Source of the DNA: Polytrichum commune
Lineage: Eukaryota > Streptophyta > Polytrichopsida > Polytrichales > Polytrichaceae
Direction of reading: 5' to 3'
DNA: 64,000 nt
Assembly (NCBI GenBank): GCA_950295325.1
Contig: OX485807.1
Span: 7,132,501-7,196,500 of the forward strand
Made by a program: the position numbers and the translations under genes. Every line of letters starts with the position of its first letter. Position 1 is the stretch's first letter. Of the stretch, positions 9,151-20,677 are shown piece by piece. The notes beneath the pieces are model-generated. The model was not told the DNA's origin. It did no database searches and saw only the letters and a list, made by a program, of their open reading frames with translations.

Positions 9151-10350
9151 TTATGTGAATGTCTCAAAATGCCCAAAAAGTCTCAATTTAACGAATATAG
9201 TGTTCACTGCCTGCTCCGCATGGTACTTCCGGATCTCCTCGCTCTTCTGGCTTTGCTCCTGAGTCATGGCCGCTACCTGTGCGGTGAGGTGGGCGTTCTC
9301 CGTCTTGGCCTGCTCCAGCTCCTTCCGGTCCGCCCTCTTTGCCAATTCCCGGAGAATGTTTCCGGGTCCGCAGTCGTCCAGAGCATGGTTCGCCCCCCTG
9401 ACGATGTGCTCCAGCCGGTAATACTGGGTTTTGAGGTCCTCCATCCCCCCCTGGAACCGTTTGAAAGGATTCTCCGGAAAGTCCCAAGCGGATAGATCGA
9501 CATTCCGCCATGGGGTCTCCCGGTTGGGTCCGGCTTCCGGATGTTGGTGAGGGGGAGGAGGAGAGAGTGGCCTCGAGACGGTTGGCAGCGGGCTTCCGGG
9601 TGACGAGGGAGGTGCTTCCGGAAGAATAGGGTCACTGGAGGTCTCCGTCTCGACGTCTTCGGCTTCCGGAAGTAGCTTGTAGGTGACCTCGTCCGCCGCT
9701 ATTGTGAGCAGGTCCTCCTCCTCAGCCGTGATGCAGTCGAAATGCTGGTAGAGATGCAAAATGAAGGGGGAGAGGAAGGAGGGTTTCCGGCCAATATGGG
9801 GGAGGGCCCGCCCCACTATCTCCTGGATAATCAGCCCCCAGTTCACAGGCCGGACTCCGGACATGGCACCAAACAGCGTGTTAGCCATGGTAAGGCTAAT
9901 CCGCTTCGGCTTGTCCGGGTTCAGGATAGGCAGGAGGAATTCCAACACCCTCCTCTCTCTCAGGTTCCGGCAGTTCCCGGGGTGGAAGCCGTCCTTCGGA
10001 TCCGCGTCCCCTCTAAATTTTCCGGCGAACAAGCCGTCGCGGCGGCCGGCCCATCCTTCTATAATCCCCCGAGGAAACCCGTAGACCCTGTTCCAAATAT
10101 CCGGAGTCCAGTGTTCCGGATCTCTCCTCTTTGTCCCTAGCCACTGATTTCCTCTCTCAAACTTAAACTCTCGGAGAGTATCTTCAGCTCGGAGGTTCCA
10201 GGGTTTGGCTAGCAACCCCGCGCAGCCCATAACCCGGAGATCCTCCGCGAGCTCCTGTAGCTCCCTATCCTCCCTCGGAATTGCAGGGATGAGGGCTTTG
10301 AGCGGAACCGGGATAGGTTCCCTCTGATCCTCTTCCCGTGCTTCCGGCAT
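9151..10350 (-). CDS. Gag-like / plant mobile-element protein ORF, 399 codons
   Basis: Starts with MPEAREEDQREPIPVP. Residues about 40-230 form an acidic/aromatic domain with Trp-rich motifs (WTPDIWNRVYGFP, MSGVRPVNWGLIIQEIV) that recalls the putative plant transposon and Gag-like proteins of plant mobile elements; this is resemblance, not a match I can run. Residues about 235-290 are Pro/Ser-rich and presumably disordered. Residues about 330-385 are a Glu/Lys/Gln coiled coil. The last 15 or so codons (VKLRLFGHFETFT) lie in AT-rich DNA unlike the GC-rich body, so the true C-terminus was probably lost at about 9208. A TATA-like motif lies upstream at 10581-10588. No RT or integrase neighbours are seen, so the element type is unknown. 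Confidence 0.5.
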   Translation of the reverse strand: MPEAREEDQREPIPVPLKALIPAIPREDRELQELAEDLRVMGCAGLLAKPWNLRAEDTLREFKFERGNQWLGTKRRDPEHWTPDIWNRVYGFPRGIIEGWAGRRDGLFAGKFRGDADPKDGFHPGNCRNLRERRVLEFLLPILNPDKPKRISLTMANTLFGAMSGVRPVNWGLIIQEIVGRALPHIGRKPSFLSPFILHLYQHFDCITAEEEDLLTIAADEVTYKLLPEAEDVETETSSDPILPEAPPSSPGSPLPTVSRPLSPPPPHQHPEAGPNRETPWRNVDLSAWDFPENPFKRFQGGMEDLKTQYYRLEHIVRGANHALDDCGPGNILRELAKRADRKELEQAKTENAHLTAQVAAMTQEQSQKSEEIRKYHAEQAVNTIFVKLRLFGHFETFT

Positions 10351-10359
10351 TTTCCTCTT

Positions 10360-10887
10360 CCCTCAGTTTCCGGCTTGACCACGGAAACTCCCTCTCTCCC
10401 GGATCCCTTCCCTTCCGTCTAATTGCCACAGAGTCCCGGCAAGCCCACTGCCGGTGACTGAAAAGTGCAGAGTCCCAGCAATCCCACTGCTGGCGGCTCG
10501 AAAGAATTAACACCTCACCACTCGTTCTCTCAACAGGTTGCCTTTTTCAGAAAAAAATAGGAGGGAGAAAGAAGGGACCCTTAAATATCCTTCCTCCCTC
10601 TTCCTTCCCCTGTTGCCGTTTGGTTTAACGGAAAACGGTTACCAACCGTTTTCCGGCGGTTCTCACCAACGGTTTTACTAACATTTTTACCAACGGCTTT
10701 CTTTTCCCCCAACCGTCATAAGGCCCGTTATAACCGCCACTTCCGGGCCGTTGGGTAATCTTGGCGCGTCCGTTACTTGGTCCGGACCAATGGTTTGGAC
10801 CATGATTACATGGTCCGCCCATCCTATTTGACGGACCGGTCATAGTACTTATTTAAAGTCGTTTTATCGCACGAGGTGGGGTTAGTG
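10360..10887. other. Upstream region of the 399-codon ORF
   Basis: No gene. The stretch 10620-10840 is rich in AACGG/CCGTT words (repeated CAACGGTT and AACCGTT), a low-complexity pattern that could act as a regulatory or U3-like region. A second TATA-like TTTAAATAAG lies on the minus strand at about 10850. Confidence 0.35.
10581..10588 (-). promoter_or_regulatory. TATA-like box upstream of the 399-codon ORF
   Basis: Minus-strand ATATTTAAG, about 230 bp upstream of the ATG at 10350, followed by a pyrimidine-rich leader. Position and sequence fit a core promoter; no other support. Confidence 0.3.
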
Positions 10888-11774
10888 TGGGAGCCCACTT
10901 TTTCGCCGGAATACGGAAATATGGAAATACTGATCCAAATTCCGTATTTTACCATGCTAACCTAGGGGTAATCAGGTTTATGTGAGTGTTTTAGCCGTAT
11001 TAGGAATAATGGGTTTTTGAACTCCGCCTTACACGATAAAATGGTTAAAACTGATACTTTGGCCGGACCGGAATTTAACCTAGAAATGCCGTTGGGAAAC
11101 TGTCCGGATGAGGGAAATCCGGATGAGAGAAATCCGGATGGATTGAGTGTTTGAGCCCGCATCAAAATGCCAGAGGCACGGGAAGAGGATGAATTTGAGC
11201 AAGTGTCGGGCCTAGTCAACCAACCAGAACCCCGAAACCCCATGATTCCGGATTGGAGTCAGTTTCCGGATCCCAGTCAAATTCCGGATCCCGGGAGCAA
11301 ACTAGGCCTTCAGTGGCTAGGGCCTTCAGCAACCAAGGAGACTCTTTTGCCCCCGGAGGAGGAGCTTCCGCCATCAACGGATTACCAAGTCAAACCAAAA
11401 GTGGAAAGGCGGCGAAAAAACACCACACCACTTGAATTAGACTTAGGCATGCAGCTGTAGGTAGATCAGAATTAGGACAGCAGGTTTAGGTAGATCAAAC
11501 TTAGGCGAGCATGCAATTCAAATTTTGTGTCAGCGGATCAAGATCCGGGAATTCCGGATCTTCCAAGAAATCCGGAAAGTCCGAAGTTCCGGATTTCTCG
11601 CAGTTAGGGTTTTCCAGGGCGGCCGCCTGGGCCGCCACCCTTAGTTAGGGATCACAGCCTCTACTTAAGGCTGAATAAGGAGCTTGAGGGGTGTTCCTTC
11701 TCCATTGTTGTATTGTGTTGCTCCCTACTCAATAAAACTCTAGATCTTCACCTATTCTCATTTGTTTCGTGCAC
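10888..11774 (+). repeat. Candidate LTR of element H
   Basis: Begins TGTGGGAGCCCAC and ends TTCGTGCACA, with a TATA-like CTACTTAAGG (11661) and AATAAA (about 11731) near the 3' end, in the order expected of U3-R-U5. It is rich in TCCGGA. No second direct copy is visible, but its first ~75 bp match the opposite strand of about 47030-47111. It could instead be the end of a large DNA transposon with TCCGGA subterminal repeats. Confidence 0.35.
11167..11460 (+). CDS. Short ORF sharing the start of the 399-codon ORF
   Basis: 97 codons beginning MPEAREEDEFEQ. Its first 24 bases differ from those of the opposite-strand ORF starting at 10350 at two positions only, after which the proteins diverge. 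The rest is Pro-rich with the repeated motif PDPSQIPDPG. Possibly a truncated relative or a shared leader peptide; not recognised. Confidence 0.3.
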   Translation: MPEAREEDEFEQVSGLVNQPEPRNPMIPDWSQFPDPSQIPDPGSKLGLQWLGPSATKETLLPPEEELPPSTDYQVKPKVERRRKNTTPLELDLGMQL

Positions 11775-12460
11775 AGACGGATTGGGAGGTTGTTGTACGC
11801 TAGAAGTAAGGAAGGAGTAGGAAGTCCGAATAGGACAAAGGAGAGGAAACCCGGATTAGATCCGGTTGCAAGCCTAGGGATCCTTTTTGAGTGTAGTGGG
11901 AAGGAAACCTCACCATTCCGGATGTTTGGGTAACGTCCGGGTGGGATAGCCGCTGGTAGGACTGGGTAAAATCCGGAAGGGATCCGGATTTACGCCATCC
12001 GATCTTCTGAGAGGTCTCACCGCCCTCGGACGGAACAATCCGGAAAGTGGTACGGATCGCCCAGTTATCTCAGATTTAGTAGAGCCCCAGGCAGTTGTAT
12101 ACCGGATCCGTCCGCCGGAAGGGGAGACCCGGATCAGATCACTAGTCATTACCTTCTGGAACCTTTCCGGGTGTAGTGGGAGGGAAACCTCATTTTTCCA
12201 ACTAGTCGGGAAACGTCTAGGTGGGATAGCCGCTGGGAGGATTGGGTGAAGTCCGGGAGGGATCCGGATTTCATGCCATCCGAGCTTCTGAAGAGGTCCC
12301 ACCGCCTTTAGACGGACCAATCCGGAAAATGGTACGGATCGCCTAGTTAGCCCGGATTCAGTAGAGCCAAAGGTAGTACTAGCCGGATGAGATCCGGAGA
12401 AGTACAGGAGTAAGTTAGGATTCCGGATGAGGGGATACAGATCCGGAGGAAGGGGGAAGG
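11775..12460 (+). repeat. H internal DNA with ~285 bp duplicated block
   Basis: Two diverged copies, starting at about 11889 and 12173 with TGTAGTGGGA, share GGTGGGATAGCCGCTGG, GGTACGGATCGCC and AGTAGAGCC. A third partial copy with GGTACGGATCA lies beyond the inserted element I, at about 19410. No gene is seen. This is target DNA of insertion I. Confidence 0.6.
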
Positions 12461-13434
12461 TGTCGCAACCCTTGCTAGGTCCCTTAACAATCTTGCCAAT
12501 TTTCGTTTCTAGCAAAGGTTACGAGCGCTAACCCTTCGCATTCCGCCATGCTAATGGATAGCTCCTCTTACCCCGGACCAATAGTTCATAGGAGGGGAAC
12601 CAACCCTCCTACTTTGCTTTCGGGACTCACCCCTTAATCGGTAACCCATTTCCCCAATGTGGACTTCCATCCATGGAAGTCCAATCCCATGTTGATCATC
12701 GCGTTGCCGGAGCAACACTACAACATCCCGAACCATACTAGGCAACTATGGCCTCACATTGGGCCAATGCCCATGGAGGCCGTGCCGTTCGGCCTCGGGT
12801 GGGTGAGGCCACACCACCTCACCCATATAAGCCTCTAGGACTTCACGCGGGGCCCCTACCCCACCGTCAACCAACCTCTTGTCTCTCTACCAAGAGTTGG
12901 GGCCAAGTGGACATTTTCCTTTAGCTGCTGGGCCTAGAACCCCCCCAGCAGCTTCAGACCATCATAACTTCCTTGTATGATGTCTGATCATAACAACCAA
13001 CCACTCCATGTTCATCTACGCTTCACGAAGATGCCGATGGACTCCTCACTTGCTCCATTTGAGCAAGTGTTGAGGAAGTTATGCCTGTTTGAACCTTGGC
13101 AGTCCCGGGAATCACTCCCAGGCACTGCTGTACCAGGGCGCTGTCCCGGGACAGCGCCCCACTCAAATGGCCATAACTCCTAGCTCACACCTCCGATTGA
13201 GGTGTTCTTGAGCATTCTAGAATCACCACGCCATGAGCTACGCATAACTCATGGCCTTACCCTTGTGCCTCCTAATCTTCGTGGGTGGGAGGCGTTCCCA
13301 ACGCCCGGGGCCCTCACCCACACTAGGATCACTTGGGCCCTCTCACCAACGGCGCCACAAGTCCCGGGTGTCACTCCGGGGTCCCCCTTGTGCCCATGGT
13401 GTTTCGGGCACTCCTCATGGAGAGGTGCGCGACA
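12461..13434 (-). repeat. 3' LTR of I
   Basis: 974 bp, TGTCGCAACCC to GGTGCGCGACA on the plus strand, next to the polypurine tract. Contains the palindrome at 13136-13159 and hairpins at 12661-12682 and 12801-12824. Confidence 0.93.
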
Positions 13435-13448
13435 CTCACCCCCACCAA
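13435..13448 (-). other. Polypurine tract of I
   Basis: CTCACCCCCACCAA on the plus strand, abutting the 3' LTR. Confidence 0.75.
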
Positions 13449-14230
13449 ACGGAGTCGATGCCCTCATCGACTATACTCGTAGTCGGCACACCAATTCTCA
13501 AGTTGCCATCCTCTATGGTGCGGCATTGTGTTTACCTTAGGGCGCGACCCCCACAATGCATCTTCAAATTTGGCATAGTCCCAAAGGTGTCGTTCCTAGG
13601 TGGTCCGTTAGCGACCTTGGATCTCTCATCCAAGGACCTAACCTATAGTAGACCCACCTACTTTGGGACTCACTTGGGTTGCCCCCCCTTTGGGGCCTCC
13701 CCCGTTAGGCTCCACTAGCCTAACGTGACACATCTAGGCGAGACCTCAACGCTTCCACTAAGTTGTCTCGGTTGCAACTCCGAGATGGCTTTCCATTGTT
13801 AAGCCACGCCTCGATCGCACGGGGGTGATGCCAAGTCCCGCCCGACTCGGTTCCCACTTTGCTCTTTCGAGACATGGGTTCATGACTCCCATGCGCCAAC
13901 TTTCGTTAGCTCGCGGGTAGCACTTTTATGAGCACGCGCCATCACCTTGTCCCCGCCCGGACAAGCCCACGGCTAAGAAGTTTTTTGGTTTTATCCAAGG
14001 CCCCTCCTAGCCATGGCCCCCAATTACTCGGCTTACCCAACCTAGTTTGGCATATCTATTCCCCCTCTTCCACTAACCAAGCACAAGTACAAGACTAGGA
14101 CCTCATCTCGTACTTTCCTCTTTGCACCACTAAAGTTTGGACTTTATTCCCTCAAGCCAAAGAACAAGTTCATGTTGTGGAGCAATTAGCCTCGAAGCTA
14201 AGTGTGCTACTAGCGTCTCTCCCCCACTAA
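13449..14230 (-). other. 3' UTR of I with serial stem-loops
   Basis: Perfect hairpins: 13615-13635 (CCTTGGAT/ATCCAAGG), 13703-13725 (CGTTAGGCT/AGCCTAACG) and 13946-13965 (CTTGTCC/GGACAAG). No host gene is seen. Confidence 0.65.
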
Positions 14231-14236
14231 AGGAGA

Positions 14237-16140
14237 TTGATGTCCTCATCAATGCCTACGCTTCATTTTATTGGAATCCTTAGCCTTAGTTTCTTCAAAG
14301 TGCTTTACCAATTCCTTGGCGTTCATCATGTCTCTTGCCGCCACCCAAACGGCTTCTTTCTCATGGTATCCTCACCATTTCACCAAGTACTCCTTTGTAC
14401 ATTTTCTTTCATTTTCACTTGGGCTTCCTACACTTGAGGATGCCCTCTTACCTCATGTTCCAAATGACCTCCACAAGGTCGGGACGTGGCCTAATCACTT
14501 ACTTGTGATCGGGCCACAAGGTGTCGTCCTAAAATGACTTTCGTAATGAGACATGAAATGTCGGATGCACTTTGATGTCCGGCGGTAATTCCAACTTATA
14601 CATGTCCTTGAACACTTGTTCCACAATGGAAAACAAAGCTCGAATTTTGGACATGAACTTTTGGAGCGAGGCCTTCCGGCTAAGTGAAGTTGTTCACATT
14701 CAACAACACCTTTTGGCCCACCTCATTCTCCACTTCGCGTCTTCCGGCATTGATTTGCACTCCGTAGCACCTTCGGGCTTTCTCCACCAACAACTTGGTC
14801 ATCTCCAAGACTTGTTCACGCTTCTTGGCCAAGTCCTCACCATCTTGGTTGAACTCTAGTGTTGAATGTGCCCCCTCGAGAGCTAGGTTAATAGGTTGGA
14901 GCGCATCCACTCCATAAGCCACCACCAAAGACCACCCCTTGGTAGCCAAGTGCGTGGCTACATTTCAATTACACTCCGCTCGACCCACATAGTCCGCCCA
15001 ATCTCCTTGGTCCGCCCCCACCAAGTTCCTCAAGTATTGCTTCAAGACTCCATTCACATGCTCCGCTTTCCCATCCATTTGGGAATGCAAGGCCGTGCTA
15101 AACCTTAGTTTCATTCCGACCTCCTTAGAGAAATGCATTGAAAATGCACTTGTGAACTTTGGATCTTGATCCCACACAATCACTTTTGGCAACCCGTGGT
15201 GCCTCAACCATCCTTTGAGAAAAGGCTATGCGGTCTCCAACGCGGTGGCGGTTCCCACAATCGGCACCATGTGTGCCCACTTGGCAAACCGCTCTACCAT
15301 CAACAAGATGGCATCATACCCATGTGACTCCGGCAAACTTGTGATCAAGTCCATGCACATACCATGCCATGGCGCCAACGGGATAGGCAACGGTTGCAAG
15401 AAGCCGCCTTGCTTTTGGTAAGAGGCTCGGTTCACTTGGCACTTTGATTCAAGCCTTCACAAAGTGGGCTATATCTTCCTTTATGCACCGCCAATGGTAC
15501 CTCTTTAACACCATTCTATGGCGGCTTTTTCTTTCTTCTCTATGGCCGGCAATAGGACTATCATATTCCTCCTTCAAAACCGATAGCCTCAACTTGCCTT
15601 GTGGCACATACACCCGACTTTGTTTGCACTTGAACAATCCGTCCACCAACTTAACCTCTTTGAGCACCTTGCTCTTGCGAAGCTCACCTAAAAGCTTTTG
15701 TGCTTTGGGGTAGTTAATTTACCCCTCCCGTATCTTGCATCACAAGTTTCCTTTGCCGGCACACATTAGCCACAAGGTTTGGATGGTTCTCATTGCTTGG
15801 AACTCTTCCGGTCTAGTTCGCGCATCCGGCACCACATTTCCACAGTCCGGTTTGTGGATCAAATCCACCTTCATAAGCGCCAAACTATCATGCCTCCGCA
15901 ATGACTTGGCGTTCACTTACGCTTGTATGTCAAAATACTTTTAGGACACATTGTCCATGTAGACCTTTGCTTTGTGCGACCCCATATAATGTCGCCACAT
16001 CTTCAAGCAATGCACTACGGCAAAGAAGTTCTTTGTCATGAGTTGGTTGTCTTCTTTGACAACCATCGAGCTTTATGCTCCCATATGCAATGGCCATCCA
16101 TCTTACACATAATCCACCATTGGCAAAGGCACTCACCCCG
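14237..16140 (-). pseudogene. RNase H, integrase and chromodomain remnants of I
   Basis: Right to left: RNase H-like sequence with RRQPTHDKELL (16140-15900), zinc-binding integrase N-terminus with SPIAGHREERK (15667-15449), catalytic core with CMDLITSLPESHGYDAILL (15435-15226) and VIVWDQDPKFTSAF (15207-14965), C-terminal half (14949-14680), then decayed chromodomain (14537-14237). The residue expected as the third acidic residue is kept as Glu (GKAEHVNG), but stops divide the frame, one within the core near 15226 and one near 14966. Confidence 0.82.
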
Positions 16141-16179
16141 GTATGCACCTCAAAAGGTTTGTCAAGCTCCGCGAACTTG

Positions 16180-17036
16180 AGCACGGGCGGCGAAGAGAAC
16201 TTGGTGTTAAGCTCCCCAAAGACTCGTGACAAACATCATCCCACTCTTGGGATAGCCATTTCTTCCACAAGTCGCACAAGGTGGGACAACCATCGAGCTT
16301 CATGCTCTCATATGCCATGGCCATCCATCTTGCCTCAACATCCGCCAATGGTAAAGTCACTCGCCCCCGTATGCACCTCAAAAGGTTTGTCAAACTCCGC
16401 GAACTTGAGCACGGGCGGCGAAGAGAACTTGGTCTTAAGCTCCTCAAAGACTTGGTGGGAAGGCTCATCCCACTCTTGGGATAGCCATTTCTTGCACAAG
16501 TTGGACGAGGTCGGACAACCATCGAGCTTCATGCTCTTATATGCAATGGCCATCCATCTTGCCTCAACATCCGCCAATGGTAAAGTCACTCGCCCCCGTA
16601 TGCACCTCAAAAGGTTTGTCAAAGTCCGCGAACTTAAGCACGGGCGGCGAAGAGAACTTGTTTTTGAGCCCCCCAAAGGCTTGGTGACAAGGCTCATCCC
16701 ACTCTTGGGATAGCCATTTTCCTCAATAAGTTGAATAAGGTCCTAGCAACCTTAGAAAACTCTTGAATGAAGTTGTGGTACTAATTGGCTAGGCCAACAA
16801 ATGACCTAAGCCATTTTTGAATGAAGGGCCAATTGTCCTTTTGGATTGCCTTGACATTCTTCATGTTCGTCCACCAACTTCATTTATCACCACATACCTC
16901 AAGAGCTCAATCTCTCGTTGAGCAAAGTGATTTTTCACTTCTTGGCGGTAATTTTTTTTTGGGCAACACATTGGTGAATACATCCTTGTATTTCACCAAC
17001 ATCACACCAATGTTGTTTGGGGGAGGCCCATCTTTC
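16180..17036 (-). pseudogene. RT/RNase H linker of I: three 229 bp copies, RT core absent
   Basis: Three tandem copies of the connection segment, marked by TCCCACTCTTGGGATAGCC at about 16240, 16470 and 16698. The sequence then passes through the FVGLA-type segment straight to the LPPRSE linker near 16950 with no palm domain or YxDD motif between. Confidence 0.78.
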
Positions 17037-18366
17037 CTAGCCTCCCCATACGTTCCTTGGAGTTCCTCCAATTAAACCACGACCATTATATTTTCTTTTT
17101 TTCATTTGGTCCATTAAGACCAAATTCAACTTAGGTCCTCCTACCATAGGAGTCCTTGTCAATTTGAACTTCAATTCTTTGCCATTCATAATGCACCGCA
17201 AGCACACCGGCTTGTACCTCACATCTATCATGTGAGTTTCAAAGAAGGCGGCCTTCACAATGACATGCATTTTATCTATTTCACTTGGTGTGAAATTTTG
17301 ACAAAAATCCAATGTCCCACATTGCAAGGTTACATGCATCGCGGCCTCCTTTGTCTCATGCGGTTTGCCCTTTCCAAACCGCACCTTGGTGGGCTTGCCC
17401 GCTCTACCAATCGGCAAGCCCCAACTCCCTTATGAGTTTTGGGCTCAAGAAGGCATGGCTTGCCTCTTTGTCAACCCATTAGACATTTGTCCCATTCATT
17501 TGAGCCTCAAGATATAAAATAGTTGGCCTTGGCTTAAGGCTACTAGCCTTGGCCACAAAACCATCGTCTAACATTTGGTCCTCGGCAACACCATGAGTTT
17601 GGCTTGGTCCGCAAGGCCAACTTTTAACACTCCGTCCGTGGCACAAATATGATCTAGCTTGGTACCACCAAACCACCTTCTCACATTTTGTCCACGGCAC
17701 GAGCTAGCATGATTTGCCTTGGTATAATGGGCCAAACTACTTGCGCTCATTTCCTTGGGCCTCTTTCGGCTAAACCCACTTTGTGGTGATGTGCCGTCCA
17801 ACTTCTTCTTAGGAACATCGGCTTCAATGCTCTTCAAATCCTTATGATTCGCACTACGTCCTCAAGATGCTTTGGGGTCTTGAACATGGTTTTCACCACC
17901 CGCTTTTGAAACCCACCTAAAACGATGCATTTCTTAGAAAGCTCGTCCATCCTAGATGTACCATTCATTTGGGTGTGAAATTCGCACATATACGCCTTAA
18001 GAGACCCCGCGTGCCTCATGTGCCCCAAGTTCATTTCAACATCACCACCTTCTAAGCATTTTAAATTGAAATTTCAATCCAACATTAATGCCCTCCAAGG
18101 TTTTGGGTGCATTCGGTATTCTAGGCCCCAAATGTTTTTTGAGGCGTGCGGGAGCCCTTTCAAAGGACTCCACCATTTTCCTTACCGAATCCACCATCAT
18201 GCCCACCATTGTCATTAGAACCAATGGTATGGTCAAATTCCATTTACACATGATCTTTGTTCCAATTTGAGCCTCACAACCTTTTGGAAACCCCGGGTCA
18301 CCATCACAACCCGCTTATTTGATAGCCATGCTTCCCTCAAAGTGCTAGCTCAAAAATTGGAAACGT
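17037..18366 (-). pseudogene. gag and protease-like region of I
   Basis: Protease-like segment (17417-17037), short zinc-knuckle remnant (about 17710-17568), and Gag (18360-17730) with MNGTSRMDELSKKCIVLGG and a KWNLTIPLVLMTMVGM start region. Several stops. The knuckle array is shorter than in A, E, F and G, which groups I with D. Confidence 0.7.
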
Positions 18367-18378
18367 GCTCTGATACCA
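18367..18378 (-). other. Primer-binding site of I
   Basis: Reverse complement of TGGTATCAGAGC (initiator tRNA-Met), two bases inside the 5' LTR. Confidence 0.88.
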
Positions 18379-18380
18379 AG

Positions 18381-19354
18381 TGTCGCAACCCTTGCTAGGT
18401 CCCTTAACAATCTTGCCAATTTTCGTTTCTAGCAAAGGTTACGAGCGCTAACCCTTCGCATTCCGCCATGCTAATGGATAGCTCCTCTTACCCCGGACCA
18501 ATAGTTCATAGGAGGGGAACCAACCCTCCTACTTTGCTTTCGGGACTCACCCCTTAATCGGTAACCCATTTCCCCAATGTGGACTTCCATCCATGGAAGT
18601 CCAATCCCATGTTGATCATCGCGTTGCCGGAGCAACACTACAACATCCCGAACCATACTAGGCAACTATGGCCTCACATTGGGCCAATGCCCATGGAGGC
18701 CGTGCCGTTCGGCCTCGGGTGGGTGAGGCCACACCACCTCACCCATATAAGCCTCTAGGACTTCACGCGGGGCCCCTACCCCACCGTCAACCAACCTCTT
18801 GTCTCTCTACCAAGAGTTGGGGCCAAGTGGACATTTTCCTTTAGCTGCTGGGCCTAGAACCCCCCCAGCAGCTTCAGACCATCATAACTTCCTTGTATGA
18901 TGTCTGATCATAACAACCAACCACTCCATGTTCATCTACGCTTCACGAAGATGCCGATGGACTCCTCACTTGCTCCATTTGAGCAAGTGTTGAGGAAGTT
19001 ATGCCTGTTTGAACCTTGGCAGTCCCGGGAATCACTCCCAGGCACTGCTGTACCAGGGCGCTGTCCCGGGACAGCGCCCCACTCAAATGGCCATAACTCC
19101 TAGCTCACACCTCCGATTGAGGTGTTCTTGAGCATTCTAGAATCACCACGCCATGAGCTACGCATAACTCATGGCCTTACCCTTGTGCCTCCTAATCTTC
19201 GTGGGTGGGAGGCGTTCCCAACGCCCGGGGCCCTCACCCACACTAGGATCACTTGGGCCCTCTCACCAACGGCGCCACAAGTCCCGGGTGTCACTCCGGG
19301 GTCCCCCTTGTGCCCATGGTGTTTCGGGCACTCCTCATGGAGAGGTGCGCGACA
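18381..19354 (-). repeat. 5' LTR of I
   Basis: 974 bp; no difference from the 12461-13434 LTR noticed by eye. Confidence 0.93.
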
Positions 19355-19668
19355 GAAGGAGACACCATCGATCCGGATATCCGAGTAGCGTAGAGACAAG
19401 ATATTCCGGAACGTGGTACGGATCACTCTTTCACTCTGTTGAGCTTACCCCCCTTGGTGGAATCCGGCACCCCCCTGTCGTTGTAGTCCTAGGAGGTAAT
19501 CCGGACTCCCTGTGTGACCTGCCAATCCGGACCTGATCAATCCGGCTTGGTTGTGAGGGAAGATCCGGACCCCCCTCTAGAGAAGGACGTCTTCACCGGA
19601 AAATACCCATCATTAAAGGAGGATAGAACGTAGTACAAAGATATTTTAGGGAGGAAACAATCCGTCTG
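19355..19668 (+). other. H fragment between insertions I and G
   Basis: TCCGGA-rich DNA continuing the block at 11775-12460; begins with the target duplication GAAGG and ends with GTCTG, the target duplication of G. No gene seen. Confidence 0.6.
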
Positions 19669-20663
19669 TGTCGCAACCCTTGCTAGCCCTCCTTGACCAT
19701 CTTGCCAATTTTCATTTCCTAGCAAAGGTTACGAGCGCTAACCATTCGCATACCGCCATGCTAATGGTTAGCTCCTCTCACCCCGGACCTTATAGTTCAT
19801 AGGAGGGGAACCAACCCTCCTACTTTGCTTTCGGGACTCACCCCTTCAATCGCTAACCAACCCCTTTAATCGGTAACCAATCCTTAGATGTGGACTTCCA
19901 TCCATGGAAGTCCAATCTTATGTTGATCATCGTGTTGCCGGAGCAACACTACAACAACCCGAACCATACTAGGCAACTATGGCCTCACATTAGGCCAATG
20001 CCAATGGAGGCCGTGCCGTTCGGCCTCGGGTGGGTGAGGCCACACCACCTCACCCATATAAGCCTCTAGGACTTCACGCGGGGCCCCTACCCCACCGTCA
20101 ACCAACCTCATGTCTCTTTACCAAGAGTTGGGGCCAAGTGGACATTTTCCCTTAGCCGCTGGGCCTAAAAGCCCCCACAGCTTCAGACCATCATAACTTC
20201 CTTGTATGATGTCTGATCATAACAACCAACCACTCCATCTTCATCTACGCTTCACGTAGATGCCGATGGACTCCTCACTTGCCCCATTCGGGCAAGTGGT
20301 GAGGACGTTATGCCTGTTTGAACCTTGGCAGTCCCGGGAATCACTCCCAGGCACTGCTGTACCAGGGCGCTGTCCCGGGACAGCGCCCCACTCAAATGGC
20401 CATAACTCCTACCTCACACCTCCGATTGAGGTGTTCTTGAGCTTTCTAGAATCACCACGCCATGAGCTACGCATAGCTCATGGCCTTACCCTTGTGCCTC
20501 CCAGTCTTCGTGGATGGGAGGCGTTCCCAACGCCCGGGGACCTCACCCACACTAGGATCACTTGGGCCCTCTCACCAACGGCGCCACAAGTCCCGGGTGT
20601 CACTCCGGGGTCCCCCTTGTGCCCATGGTGTTTCGGGCACTCCTCATGGAGAGGTGCGCGACA
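19669..20663 (-). repeat. 3' LTR of G
   Basis: 995 bp, family-1 termini, followed by the polypurine tract at 20664-20677. Confidence 0.92.
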
Positions 20664-20677
20664 CTCACCCCCACCAA
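20664..20677 (-). other. Polypurine tract of G
   Basis: CTCACCCCCACCAA on the plus strand, next to the LTR. Confidence 0.7.

Larger units (their letters stand above)
12461..19354 (-). mobile_element. Element I: complete family-1 element, TSD GAAGG
   Basis: 6894 bp on the minus strand, flanked by GAAGG (12456-12460 and 19355-19359). Both 974 bp LTRs look identical when compared line by line, including copy-specific variants, so insertion is recent. Primer-binding site at 18367-18378 and polypurine tract at 13435-13448 are intact. Gag and pol frames are broken and the RT core is missing, so it must have been moved in trans. Inserted in H. Confidence 0.93.

Noticed and set aside
10888..12460. 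H as a CACTA transposon
   Set aside because: TCCGGA subterminal repetition and inverted ends fit in part, but no CACTA termini and no 3 bp duplication could be found.
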